Positions 8,548 through 17,017 of a stretch of DNA of 64,000 nucleotides are shown piece after piece. This stretch comes from Pseudomaricurvus alkylphenolicus. GTDB taxonomy: Bacteria; Pseudomonadota; Gammaproteobacteria; Pseudomonadales; Cellvibrionaceae. The stretch covers positions 186,001-250,000 of the forward strand of contig NZ_JAAQPI010000009.1 of the NCBI RefSeq assembly GCF_011683955.1, in the 5' to 3' direction. Under the pieces are notes generated by a model. That model was given only the letters and a program-made list of their open reading frames with translations. It had not been told where the DNA came from and ran no database searches. Every line of letters starts with the position of its first letter. Within the stretch, counting starts at the first letter, position 1. Position numbers and translations under genes: made by a program.

Positions 8548-9196
8548 GTGAGTACATCGTCAAGAATACCTCCACCGTTTTGTCGGCGTGCCGATGTATC
8601 TGTGTTTGCGTCAGTTGTGACTTGGCGCCTACCATCATCGGCAGCATCAAATCCCACAGTAGTAATCCAAAAAATCGCACACCGGCAGCCTGAGCATCTT
8701 CATTGTCAACGGTTTTGTGATTGATATGTTTCTGCAAATAGCCACCGAGATCCCTCTGAGCCGAGAAGGGACCCAGCTGGTAGTATCCTTGTCCCAGCTC
8801 TGGAAATTGCCAGCTCTCCGCGACAATTGCTCTGACCACCGCGATGTGTTTTTTCGATAAAATCAAGGTCAAAGCACGACCTGCGTATCTTTGCAGAAGC
8901 GTCTGCAAATCCAGCTGCTGACGATCCAAATAAATCAGTTCCGAGGCCAGTTCCGCGCTGATATCTTCAGTTAATGCCTCCAATAACCCTTTCTTGCTGC
9001 CGAACATCTTGTAGATCGTTGACTTTGAACAGCTCGCCTGTTCAACCACCGCATCCAGGCTGGTGGCCGCATAGCCATAGCGGCCGAACTGATCGGCAGC
9101 CGCATCCAGTATCTGCCGTCGTTTGGCGGACTGATTAGTGGCGACCTTAAAAGACCGTGGAGTCTCTGTTTCATCAAGCTGTTTTTTCACTTGCAT
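8537..9196 (-). CDS. TetR/AcrR family repressor
   Basis: A 219-residue regulator. The helix-turn-helix lies at about residues 35-75 (GYAATSLDAVV...CSKSTIYKMFGSKKGLLEAL), the classic TetR pattern, and the helical ligand domain follows. Start ATG 9196 is chosen because GGAAG lies 8 bp upstream; an in-frame TTG at 9211 has no such site. It is transcribed away from the korA operon, so it may control that operon and itself through the shared 326-bp region, which contains an 18-bp inverted repeat at 9467-9484. Confidence 0.85.
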   Translation of the reverse strand: MQVKKQLDETETPRSFKVATNQSAKRRQILDAAADQFGRYGYAATSLDAVVEQASCSKSTIYKMFGSKKGLLEALTEDISAELASELIYLDRQQLDLQTLLQRYAGRALTLILSKKHIAVVRAIVAESWQFPELGQGYYQLGPFSAQRDLGGYLQKHINHKTVDNEDAQAAGVRFFGLLLWDLMLPMMVGAKSQLTQTQIHRHADKTVEVFLTMYSLKN

Positions 9197-9286
9197 TGCT
9201 TTGGCTTCCAAATTCCCGGATTTACAACATCACAGTGCAATCCCCATACCAGCGCTGAGATCACTTTAACCGGGTTACTCATCGAA

Positions 9287-9341
9287 TTGCTCAAATAGCT
9301 TCAGCTGCAAACTCAACCAAATCGTAAAAATGGTTGCTCAA
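9287..9341. promoter_or_regulatory. pair of TTGCTCAA sites upstream of korA
   Basis: TTGCTCAA occurs at 9287-9294 and 9334-9341, about 100-150 bp upstream of the third -24/-12 promoter. It differs by one base from the TTGATCAA octamers before the other two sigma-54 promoters. Possible activator sites. No perfect IHF consensus is seen here. The rest of the 9197-9522 gap holds only this, the promoter and an inverted repeat. Confidence 0.35.
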
Positions 9342-9435
9342 ATCAGAAATCAGCTCAGCTTATCAGCCGTGATGCCAGTTGAGGTTTTTATCCCAACCCC
9401 GGCTGCGCTGGGGCCCTAGCCGATTATCGGACTCT

Positions 9436-9452
9436 CTGGCACGGAAGCTGCT
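9436..9452 (+). promoter_or_regulatory. sigma-54 (RpoN) -24/-12 promoter of the korAB-fdx-rdhA operon
   Basis: CTGGCACGGAAGCTGCT matches YTGGCACGRNNNTTGCW at all but one defined position, the best of the three in this window. GG is at 9438-9439 and GC at 9450-9451. Transcription would begin near 9463, about 60 bp before the korA start. Confidence 0.75.
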
Positions 9453-9466
9453 CTATAAAAATAAAA

Positions 9467-9484
9467 GAGTACTCGTCAGTACTC
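9467..9484. promoter_or_regulatory. 18-bp inverted repeat at the start of the korA transcript
   Basis: GAGTACT-CGTC-AGTACTC is a perfect 7+7 inverted repeat lying just after the expected start of the sigma-54 transcript. The position suits a repressor roadblock; the divergent TetR (8537-9196) is the obvious candidate. A small RNA hairpin is the alternative. Confidence 0.5.
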
Positions 9485-9522
9485 AAATTATAGCGGATCC
9501 AGCTACCCAGAGGAGAGAACTA

Positions 9523-11406
9523 GTGTTGCAAGAACCCAAAGACAAGCACAGTCCGAACACCCATCTCAGTCAGGCGATCATCCGATTCGCCGGCGACTCC
9601 GGCGACGGTATTCAGGCCACCGGCGCCATGTTTTCACATAACTCCGCCGCGCTGGGACATGACATCAGTACCTTGCCGGACTACCCCGCGGAAATCCGCG
9701 CACCAGCTGGAACCATTGCCGGTGTGAGTAGTTTTCAATTGAACTTCAGTTCGCGCCGAATCCACACGCCCGGTGACAGACCCGACGTTCTGGTCGCCAT
9801 GAACCCGGCCGCGGTGAAAGCACATATCAGCAGCCTGCGTCCCGGCGGTACTCTGATTGTCAATGACGATGGTTTCGATGAGCAGGCGTTAAAACTGGCC
9901 GGCTATGACAAGGATCCTCGTGAAGACGGCACGCTGGACAGCTATCACGTCCACCGTGCTCCGGTTTCCACCATGACGGTGGAATCCGTAAAGGCTCTGC
10001 AATTGGCCCCGCAGCAGGCGGCACTTTGCAAGAATATGTACACATTGGGTTTGGTCTGCTGGTTGTTCGATAGGGATACCGATTTTATTGAAGCCCTGGT
10101 GGAGCAACGCTTTGCTCAAGAGTCGGAAGTATTGCGCGAAGCCAATTGCATGGCATTGCGGGCGGGTTATAACTTCGCGGAAACCACCGAGATGTTCAGC
10201 AGCCAGTGTCGGGTGGAAACCGCCGAACAATCGCCGGGACTCTATCGTCGACTATCCGGTAATACTGCCACGGCACTGGGGTTGGTGGCCGCTGCACAAT
10301 TGGCACAACGTCAATTGATGTACTGCACCTATCCCATCACGCCCGCCAGCGATATTCTCCATGAACTGGCCAAGTTGCGGCATATGGGCGTGATCGCCGG
10401 GCAAACGGAAGATGAAATCGCAGCCATGGGCGCGGCAGTGGGCGCGGCTTACGGCGGATCGCTGGCGGTTACCGGCACCAGTGGCCCCGGGGTTGCGCTA
10501 AAGTCGGAGGCCATAGGCCTTGCGGTAATGACGGAACTGCCGGTCGTGATTATCAATGTACAGCGCGGTGGCCCCTCTACCGGATTACCGACGAAGACCG
10601 AGCAATCGGATCTACTGCAGGCAATGTACGGCCGTAATGGCGAGTGCCCGGTGGTGGTACTGGCGCCCGACAGCCCCGCAGACTGCTTTACCATGGCCAT
10701 GGAAGCCTGTCGTCTGGCAATGAAATATATGACCCCCGTGTTTTTGCTTTCGGATGGTTATATTGCCAACGGCTCTGAACCCTGGCAGGTACCCAGAGTC
10801 GATCAATTGCCGCAATTCAGGACCAATGAACCTGTCTGTTCAGAGACGCAATCACAATTTCTGCCTTATTCCCGCAACCCTGAAACCCTGGCGCGTCCCT
10901 GGGTGGTTCCCGGAACCCCCGGTACAGAACATCGTATCGGCGGTCTGGAAAAACAGGACGGCACGGGACATGTGTCCCAGGACCCGCTCAATCACGAACA
11001 AATGGTTCAGTTGCGGGAGCAGAAGATTGCAGGTATCGCCGAGGATATTCCCGAACTCGACGTCTTTGGATCATCGGCGGGGCGATTACTGGTGTTGGGT
11101 TGGGGCGGTACCGGCGGTGCCATCCGCGCAGCCGTAGAAGAAGCCCAGGCAAAAGGGCTCGACGTTGCCTGTGCGCAGCTGCGCTACCTGAATCCGTTCC
11201 CCAAGAACCTGGCGGCCGTGTTAGACGCGTTCGATCAGGTTCTGATTCCGGAACTCAATCGCGGTCAACTGAGGCAACTGGTTCGCGCCCAATACCTGGT
11301 TGATGCACAGGGCTTAAACAAAGTTCAGGGTCAACCCTTCCATACCTCGGAAATCCTGGAAAAGATCGAGAATTTGTGTCAGCAGCCGTCGGAAGCTGTC
11401 GCCTGA
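9523..11406 (+). CDS. korA: 2-oxoacid:ferredoxin oxidoreductase, fused gamma-alpha subunit
   Basis: A 627-residue protein. Residues about 15-200 form the gamma (CoA-binding/transfer) domain with GDSGDGIQ near the N-terminus. Residues about 240-600 form the alpha pyrimidine-binding domain with YPITPAS, GTSGPG and QRGGPSTGLPTK, hallmarks of KorA. It oxidises a 2-oxoacid (2-oxoglutarate or a related acid) with CoA and passes low-potential electrons to ferredoxin. Start GTG 9523 is chosen for the AGGAGAG site at 9511-9517; the longer in-frame ATG at 9379 lies upstream of the promoter and cannot be used. First gene of a tight four-gene operon. Whether the substrate is 2-oxoglutarate, pyruvate or an aromatic or branched 2-oxoacid cannot be told. 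Confidence 0.88.
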   Translation: MLQEPKDKHSPNTHLSQAIIRFAGDSGDGIQATGAMFSHNSAALGHDISTLPDYPAEIRAPAGTIAGVSSFQLNFSSRRIHTPGDRPDVLVAMNPAAVKAHISSLRPGGTLIVNDDGFDEQALKLAGYDKDPREDGTLDSYHVHRAPVSTMTVESVKALQLAPQQAALCKNMYTLGLVCWLFDRDTDFIEALVEQRFAQESEVLREANCMALRAGYNFAETTEMFSSQCRVETAEQSPGLYRRLSGNTATALGLVAAAQLAQRQLMYCTYPITPASDILHELAKLRHMGVIAGQTEDEIAAMGAAVGAAYGGSLAVTGTSGPGVALKSEAIGLAVMTELPVVIINVQRGGPSTGLPTKTEQSDLLQAMYGRNGECPVVVLAPDSPADCFTMAMEACRLAMKYMTPVFLLSDGYIANGSEPWQVPRVDQLPQFRTNEPVCSETQSQFLPYSRNPETLARPWVVPGTPGTEHRIGGLEKQDGTGHVSQDPLNHEQMVQLREQKIAGIAEDIPELDVFGSSAGRLLVLGWGGTGGAIRAAVEEAQAKGLDVACAQLRYLNPFPKNLAAVLDAFDQVLIPELNRGQLRQLVRAQYLVDAQGLNKVQGQPFHTSEILEKIENLCQQPSEAVA

Positions 11407-11427
11407 CAGCATTGAAGGAAAATCATA

Positions 11428-12471
11428 ATGAATCAGACAGAGCCTCTTAACATCCCCACCTATCAAAAGGAAGACTTTGCCAGTGACCAGACGCCACGCT
11501 GGTGCCCTGGATGTGGTGACTATTCCATTCTGGCACAGCTGCAACGGGTGATGCCCGCCATTGCCGAGCAAACACAAACACCGCGAGAAAACATGGTGTT
11601 TATCTCCGGTATCGGCTGCTCCAGCCGTTTTCCCTATTACATGAATACCTATGGTTTTCACAGTATCCACGGCCGCGCCCCGACATTGGCATTGGGGCTG
11701 CAGGTATCACGCCCGGAATTAATGACCTGGGTCGTTACCGGCGATGGCGATGCGTTGAGTATCGGCGGTAATCACTTGATGCATTGCTTGCGTCGTAACC
11801 TGAATGTGAAAATTCTATTGTTTAACAATCGCATTTATGGTTTGACTAAGGGGCAGTACTCGCCCACGTCGGAGCTTGGAAAGCGGACGAAATCAAGCCC
11901 CTTGGGTTCCGTTGCGCGGCCTTTAAACCCGCTGTCCATTGCCCTGGCTTCCCAGGCTACCTTTGTTGCCCGAGCCGTTGACCGTGATCCCAAGTTGTTG
12001 CAGGACGTCATTACGCAGGCAGCCTTGCACAAAGGCTCCGCCATTGTCGAAATCTACCAGAACTGCAATATCTTTAACGATGGCGCTTTTGCTCATGTCT
12101 CTGAGCGCAAGAGTCGCGACGACAATACTCTGAAGTTGCAGCATGGTGAGCCTCTGGTATTTGGCAGGCAGCGTGACAAAGCCGTGGTTCTGAACGAACA
12201 GCTTCAACCCAGAGTGGTTGCCACCTCCGAAATTTCGGAGTCCGACTTACTGATTCACGACACCAGCCGGGATAACTCTGGGCTGACCTACGCGTTATCA
12301 CAGTTGCAGTACCCGGAGTTTCCGGTACCGGTGGGTATCTTCCGAGCGCTGAAGGCGCCCACCTACGAGGAACGCGTACACCAACAAGTCAATGAGGCTA
12401 AACGCCAGAAACCCGCGACAGCTCTGCAGCAGCTGCTCGATAGCGGTGAAACCTGGCGCGTCGCTGAATAA
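11428..12471 (+). CDS. korB: 2-oxoacid:ferredoxin oxidoreductase, beta subunit
   Basis: A 347-residue thiamine-diphosphate and Fe-S subunit. CPGCG near residue 24, SGIGCS and IYQNC supply the cluster cysteines; GDGDALSIGGNH and NNRIYGLTKGQ form the ThDP/Mg pocket. This is the two-subunit KorAB type, which lacks the separate ferredoxin-domain delta subunit and so needs an external ferredoxin; one is encoded next. It begins 21 bp after korA with a GAAGGAAAA site. KorAB enzymes of this type include oxygen-tolerant members in aerobes (known for the family), which would fit an aerobic host. Confidence 0.88.
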   Translation: MNQTEPLNIPTYQKEDFASDQTPRWCPGCGDYSILAQLQRVMPAIAEQTQTPRENMVFISGIGCSSRFPYYMNTYGFHSIHGRAPTLALGLQVSRPELMTWVVTGDGDALSIGGNHLMHCLRRNLNVKILLFNNRIYGLTKGQYSPTSELGKRTKSSPLGSVARPLNPLSIALASQATFVARAVDRDPKLLQDVITQAALHKGSAIVEIYQNCNIFNDGAFAHVSERKSRDDNTLKLQHGEPLVFGRQRDKAVVLNEQLQPRVVATSEISESDLLIHDTSRDNSGLTYALSQLQYPEFPVPVGIFRALKAPTYEERVHQQVNEAKRQKPATALQQLLDSGETWRVAE

Positions 12472-12505
12472 CACCCAACAAGAAAACCCGAGAGAGGTAA
12501 TAGTT

Positions 12506-12829
12506 ATGGCTTATGTGGTCACTGAAGGATGCATCAACTGTAAACAAATGGACTGCGTCGAAGTTTGCCCCGTCGATTGTTTTCGCGAGGGGCCCAATAT
12601 GTTGGTTATTGATCCCAACGAGTGTGTGGATTGCACACTGTGTGTACCCGCGTGTCCGGAGAAGGCCATTTTTCGCGATGGTGACGTACCCGTGGAACAG
12701 CATCAATTTGTCGCTCTGAATGAAGAAATGGCGGAGGTTTGGGAACTGATCGACGAGAAAGGAGACGTACCGGCGGACGCCTCAGATTGGAGTGGACGCG
12801 TGGGCAAGTTTGAATTTCTTCAGCGTTAA
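12506..12829 (+). CDS. fdxA: 7Fe ferredoxin ([3Fe-4S][4Fe-4S], FdxA type)
   Basis: A 107-residue ferredoxin closely resembling Azotobacter ferredoxin I along its whole length. All ligands are present, with Met as residue 1: C9, C17 and C50 for the 3Fe cluster; C21, C40, C43 and C46 for the 4Fe cluster; C12 and C25 are the extra cysteines also seen in that protein. Start ATG 12506 follows AGAGAGG. It is sandwiched between korB and the reductive-dehalogenase-like gene (gaps of 34 and 15 bp), so it is the probable electron carrier between them. A housekeeping FdxA elsewhere in the genome cannot be excluded. Confidence 0.9.
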   Translation: MAYVVTEGCINCKQMDCVEVCPVDCFREGPNMLVIDPNECVDCTLCVPACPEKAIFRDGDVPVEQHQFVALNEEMAEVWELIDEKGDVPADASDWSGRVGKFEFLQR

Positions 12830-12844
12830 GCGGCGGAGATCGAT

Positions 12845-15121
12845 ATGAAACTGTTTTCACACAAGCATCGCCCGGCCCATTTGGGGCCGTACCCTCTGGA
12901 ACGGTTGAGCAGAACCAGCGTGAAACCGGAATACCGGCGTCAACAGCCACCCGGCGCATTGGAGTTTGTCAATCGTGCAAACCCGCAAAGCCTGAGCAAT
13001 GCCATGTTGGAATACGTCAACCTGATGGACCGTCTGCGTGACGGCGAGGTTGCTGTCAACAAAGCCCCGATTCCCGATGATCCCGTCGAACGTGCCAATC
13101 ACCTCAAGGCGGCGGCTTATTTTCTGGATGCCAGTCAGGCGGCCACCTGCGCCTTGCCCAGGGAGGCCATTCTCGCCAAGCCGATCAGAAATGCCTCTCT
13201 AGATGATGAGGTGGAAAAAAACTATTCGGTGGGTGCATCGCAAAACGCCATGTCCACCTCTACAGTGGAAGAGGGCGCTTCGGCATGGCAGCGCACCGAA
13301 TCAACCGAGAGTATCGAGCACCACAGTCACGCATTGGCGCTGTTGATTGAATATCCCCGCGAGCCGGATATTACAGAACCCGGTGGTGAGTGGCTGGTGG
13401 GCACCCAGGCGCAGCGGGCCGCCGTGCGGGCCGCCGAAGTGGCAGCGGTATTGTCCCAGTACTTGCGGTTTCTGGGTTTTGAAGCCCGCGCTCATACAGC
13501 GACAGCGTCAGATGTGGACCACGATCAGATTCTTCTGGCCTGTGGGCTGGCGGAGGTTGATCAGCATCGTTTGGCGAATCCTTTTCTGGGAGACCGCTAC
13601 GGCGTCGCCGTCATTACCACAAGCCTGCAACTGGACGACGATCAGCCCCTGGCCGCCAGAAACCTGGTAGAACAGTGGCGGGCCAAAGGGCCGAGCTGGT
13701 GGCTGGGGCAGGGGGGGACTGCGGCGGCCTGGCAAGGTCCGGCGTACAACAGGCGGGCCTACCACCAAGGCCGCTATCCTATGGAGAAGGTCAAACGGCA
13801 GTCTCGCCCCAGCACCTTTATCGATGATGAAAAGGTGCCCCGGGTTCCCAAAAGAGGGGATATGTTTGTGCGCGCGGCGCTGGGTGACCTGGGCAAAAAA
13901 GCCGAAAAGGAGCTGCAGCAGTTTCGAATGATAACCAAGTCGCCCTTTGGCCACGCCATGATGCCCGTGCTTGGTGGCATGGTTCCCATGCAATATGGCA
14001 AGGAGGCGGAGCAGGTGGTACCCGGCACCGACGATCCGGTGAAGAATGCGGCCAGCGTCAAAGCCGCCTTGCATTATCTCGGCGCAGATATGGCCGGCAT
14101 CTGCGAGATTCCCGACTACGCCTGGTATTCCCACGATCACGACGGTTCTGAGATCGAACCCTATCACAAGTACGCCGTTTCCATTCTGGTGGATCAGGGT
14201 TATGAAACCATGGAAGGGGCCAGCGGAGACGACTGGATTTCGGGCGCTCAGAGTATGCGTGCCTACATGCGTGCCGCACTGGTTGGTGGAATCGTCTGTT
14301 CACATATTCGCAGCCTGGGTTATTCGGCGCGCACTCATAGTGTTATTGATCAGGACGTATTGCATGTGCCATTAATCCTACTGGCAGGTATGGGTGAACT
14401 GAGTCGCATCGGCGAGGTAGTGCTCAACCCATTTGTGGGGCCAAGATTCAAGTCCGGCATCCTCACTACCAATATGCCGCTGGCGGTGGACCAGCCTATG
14501 GATTTTGGTCTGCAGGATTTTTGCAATCAGTGTAAGAAATGCGCCCGCGAATGCCCCTGCACGGCTATTCCCTTCGGCGATAAAATCATGTTTAACGGCT
14601 ATGAAATCTGGAAACCCGATTCGGAAAAATGCGCCCGCTACCGCATCACCAATTCCGGGGGCTCCATGTGTGGTCGCTGTATGAAAACCTGCCCCTGGAA
14701 CGTAGAAGGTGTGTTGGCAGAGCGCCCCTTTGTCTGGGCTGCGATGAAACTGCCATTTACCCGCAAGTGGTTGGCGGAATTTGACGATAAAGTCGGCAAC
14801 GGCAAACGCAATACGGTCAAGAAGTGGTGGTGGGATCTGGATACTGACAACGACGGCAATATCCTGATCGCCAAGCGTGCCAATGAACGTGAGTTGTCCT
14901 TTCGTCCTCCACTGACGCCGGAACAGCAGACCTTAGGCTGTTATCCTGCGCAAGACTTGCCGACGCCCGGGTTAAACGAACCGTCCCCTGTGGACCGGAA
15001 GCAGGGCAAGCAACGGTATGAACAGGCGTTATCGCCAGCGCTGTATCAGGCACTGAAAAACGAAGGGAGCAATACAGATGAAGAAGCGGTGGCGGTAATG
15101 GAGCCCGTTAAAGTCGAGTGA
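12845..15121 (+). CDS. rdhA: reductive-dehalogenase-like cobalamin/Fe-S protein (cytoplasmic, catabolic type)
   Basis: A 758-residue protein. Residues 85-270 and 400-555 are two copies of the nitroreductase-like B12-binding fold; both share LGxxARxH, a D..H..LLA core, NPFxGxR and a TT...L..DQP ending. The first is probably the vestigial copy known in NpRdhA-type enzymes. Two [4Fe-4S] motifs follow: C560-C563-C566-C570-P and C596...C609-C612-C616-P. There is no twin-arginine signal and no small membrane-anchor (RdhB) gene, unlike respiratory enzymes, so it should be cytoplasmic. About 140 residues follow the clusters without the flavin/ferredoxin reductase extension of BhbA-like proteins; korAB-fdxA would supply electrons instead. 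The start has a GGAG site. The halogenated substrate is not shown. A B12 epoxyqueuosine-reductase role is unlikely, given the length and the duplication. Confidence 0.8.
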   Translation: MKLFSHKHRPAHLGPYPLERLSRTSVKPEYRRQQPPGALEFVNRANPQSLSNAMLEYVNLMDRLRDGEVAVNKAPIPDDPVERANHLKAAAYFLDASQAATCALPREAILAKPIRNASLDDEVEKNYSVGASQNAMSTSTVEEGASAWQRTESTESIEHHSHALALLIEYPREPDITEPGGEWLVGTQAQRAAVRAAEVAAVLSQYLRFLGFEARAHTATASDVDHDQILLACGLAEVDQHRLANPFLGDRYGVAVITTSLQLDDDQPLAARNLVEQWRAKGPSWWLGQGGTAAAWQGPAYNRRAYHQGRYPMEKVKRQSRPSTFIDDEKVPRVPKRGDMFVRAALGDLGKKAEKELQQFRMITKSPFGHAMMPVLGGMVPMQYGKEAEQVVPGTDDPVKNAASVKAALHYLGADMAGICEIPDYAWYSHDHDGSEIEPYHKYAVSILVDQGYETMEGASGDDWISGAQSMRAYMRAALVGGIVCSHIRSLGYSARTHSVIDQDVLHVPLILLAGMGELSRIGEVVLNPFVGPRFKSGILTTNMPLAVDQPMDFGLQDFCNQCKKCARECPCTAIPFGDKIMFNGYEIWKPDSEKCARYRITNSGGSMCGRCMKTCPWNVEGVLAERPFVWAAMKLPFTRKWLAEFDDKVGNGKRNTVKKWWWDLDTDNDGNILIAKRANERELSFRPPLTPEQQTLGCYPAQDLPTPGLNEPSPVDRKQGKQRYEQALSPALYQALKNEGSNTDEEAVAVMEPVKVE

Positions 15122-15170
15122 ATCCAGTTGTAACTCAGGTTGTAACGACAGTCGTTCCAACTGCACTTTA

Positions 15171-15200
15171 GGCCGCGCTCCTCCGACGCGGCCTCTTTTT
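15171..15200 (+). terminator. Rho-independent terminator of the korAB-fdxA-rdhA operon
   Basis: GGCCGCG (15171-15177) pairs with CGCGGCC and is followed by TCTTTTT. It lies 50 bp after the rdhA stop and just before the tail of the convergent GST gene. Confidence 0.85.
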
Positions 15201-15207
15201 CAAAGGC

Positions 15208-16005
15208 CTACAACAATTCTGAAATATGAGACTCGATCACGGCCCAACCGGGTTTTCCAACGGCCAGCAGTTGCTCACAAACATCCTGAGGAAAATCATC
15301 TGCCACTGCCGATTGATAGGATTGACGGTCACGACAGCGATTAAACCAGTCGGTCACTCTCGGGCAATCGCGGGTATAGATTTCGGTCCAACCGAATTGC
15401 AGCAACGTCTGAAAGTACGGTGCCAGACAAACATCCGCCAGACTGAAAGAATCGCCCACCATCCACTCATGTTGTTCCAATGCCTTTTCCATATCCACGA
15501 TGGTGTTGCGATAGATGCGGGCGGCATCTGCGACGTCCGGCGCTTCCAGTCCATACTTCATCAATCGGATTTGCCGCTCACGGCGGGGTTTTTCAGGCAC
15601 TTTCGCCAGAATTGCCAAGCGTTCTTGCTCAGGTTTCTCCATCAGTTTGGGACGCATCACCAGAGGCCACTGCAGGGCACCACAGGAGGGGTGAAGCTTG
15701 TTGTCCACGTGCTTCATCCAAAAACGCATTTTTGCCCGCGCATAGGTATCTGCGGGCTTGAGGGAAGACTCGGGGTAGGTATCATCCAGGTATTCACAAA
15801 TGATGCTGGACTCGATCACGGGTTGTCCATCATGGACCAGGGTGGGGACGACCCCCAGTGGGTTGAGCTTCAGATATTCCGGTCTCAGGTTCTCCTTGTC
15901 CGGCAGGCTGACGTGGTGTTTGGTCCAATCCAGGCCCTTTTCGGCCAAAACAATGCGCACCTTCTGCGCGCAGGGGGACATGGGATGGGTGTAGAGCTCT
16001 AACAT
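15208..16005 (-). CDS. glutathione S-transferase family protein (SPC active-site motif)
   Basis: A 265-residue GST. The N-terminal thioredoxin-like domain has THPMSPCAQKVR with S10 and C12 at the catalytic position, and VVPTLVHDGQPVIESSIICEYL as the glutathione site. The helical domain carries GDSFSLADVCLAPYF. GSTs with a Ser/Cys active site include maleylacetoacetate isomerases, dehalogenases and thiol transferases. It is transcribed towards the rdhA terminator and diverges from the LysR gene at 16136 with 130 bp between them, so that LysR is its likely regulator. Dehalogenation of a quinone-like product of the adjacent operon is possible but unproven. Confidence 0.8.
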   Translation of the reverse strand: MLELYTHPMSPCAQKVRIVLAEKGLDWTKHHVSLPDKENLRPEYLKLNPLGVVPTLVHDGQPVIESSIICEYLDDTYPESSLKPADTYARAKMRFWMKHVDNKLHPSCGALQWPLVMRPKLMEKPEQERLAILAKVPEKPRRERQIRLMKYGLEAPDVADAARIYRNTIVDMEKALEQHEWMVGDSFSLADVCLAPYFQTLLQFGWTEIYTRDCPRVTDWFNRCRDRQSYQSAVADDFPQDVCEQLLAVGKPGWAVIESHISELL

Positions 16006-16135
16006 ATTGGCAATCTCATTGGTTTACGGGTAGTTGCCAGTGTAGGTAAGAGTCGGATTGGCTAGAATAACGGATAAGTACAAACACTCTTGACACCAGA
16101 TCAATAATCACCGGGGGCCTTGAGGGAGTATTACC

Positions 16136-17017
16136 ATGGACAAACTGACCGAAATGACGGTTTTCGCTGAGGTTGCCCGATGTGAAGGGCTCTCAGCAGC
16201 CGGGCGAGAGCTTGGGCTGTCGCCCTCAGCGGTCAGTAAGATTCTGAACCGGCTGGAGGAGCGGCTGGGCGTTCGGCTCCTGAACCGAACCACCCGGCAG
16301 GTGAACTTGACGGAGGCGGGTCAGGAGTTTCTGGCGCATTGCCAAAGTATCGTCGCTGATATCGAAGCTGCCGAAGACAGCCTTGCCGACTATGGCAGTG
16401 AACCCAGGGGCATCATAACCGTTAATAGCACAGCGGGTTTCGCCCGCTATAAGCTGCTGCCATTATTGCCGAAGTTTCAACAGCAGTACCCCAATCTGAC
16501 CGTGAACTTGCAACTCAGTGGCGACACAGTGGATCTGGTCGCCGAGGGGGTCGACGTCGCCATCCGCCTGGGGCAGCTGCAGGACAATCGCCTGGTAGCC
16601 CGTAAACTTTACCAATGCCCGAGAATCGTATGTGCCAGTCCTGACTATCTCCAGCGCCATGGCTACCCCAACCGCCCCCAAGAGCTGGAGTTTCACAATT
16701 GTCTCCGTTTGAGCACCTCCGCAGTTTTTAATCAATGGCATTTTCACTCAGTAGAAGGTGAGCAGCGTGTTGAGGTGAACGGCACTTTTATTACCGACCA
16801 GGTTGAAGCGCTCCATCAACACGCGTTGGCGGGCGGGGGGGTTGTTCGATTGGCTGAGTTCATGCTGGCGGAAGATATCGCCCAAGGACGACTGATTCCC
16901 GTTTTACGGGATTTTGATTGCGGTACTCAGTCGGTCCACGCAGTTTTTACCCATCGAGAACTGATGCCAACCAAAGTGAGGGCTTTTGTGGATTATTTGG
17001 TCGGCTCCTTAGGTTAG
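16136..17017 (+). CDS. LysR family transcriptional regulator
   Basis: A 293-residue LTTR. The N-terminal winged helix (MTVFAEVARCEGLSAAGREL, then LSPSAVSKILNRLEERLGVRLLNRTTR) is canonical, and a periplasmic-binding-like effector domain spans about 90-290. It belongs to the CrgA/DmlR-like group of short LTTRs. A GGGAG site precedes ATG 16136. Divergent from the GST at 15208-16005, the usual arrangement for an LTTR and its target. Confidence 0.85.
   Translation: MDKLTEMTVFAEVARCEGLSAAGRELGLSPSAVSKILNRLEERLGVRLLNRTTRQVNLTEAGQEFLAHCQSIVADIEAAEDSLADYGSEPRGIITVNSTAGFARYKLLPLLPKFQQQYPNLTVNLQLSGDTVDLVAEGVDVAIRLGQLQDNRLVARKLYQCPRIVCASPDYLQRHGYPNRPQELEFHNCLRLSTSAVFNQWHFHSVEGEQRVEVNGTFITDQVEALHQHALAGGGVVRLAEFMLAEDIAQGRLIPVLRDFDCGTQSVHAVFTHRELMPTKVRAFVDYLVGSLG

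Noticed and set aside
9379-9522. Longer N-terminus for KorA
   Set aside because: It starts before the -24/-12 promoter, its residues look non-coding, and GTG 9523 has a good ribosome site.
13508-14167. 219-codon reading frame on the minus strand within rdhA
   Set aside because: The rdhA frame is continuous with cluster motifs; the antisense frame has no family features.
15226-16002. 258-codon reading frame on the plus strand opposite the GST gene
   Set aside because: It is the antisense shadow of a GST with intact motifs; it has no recognisable domain or ribosome site.
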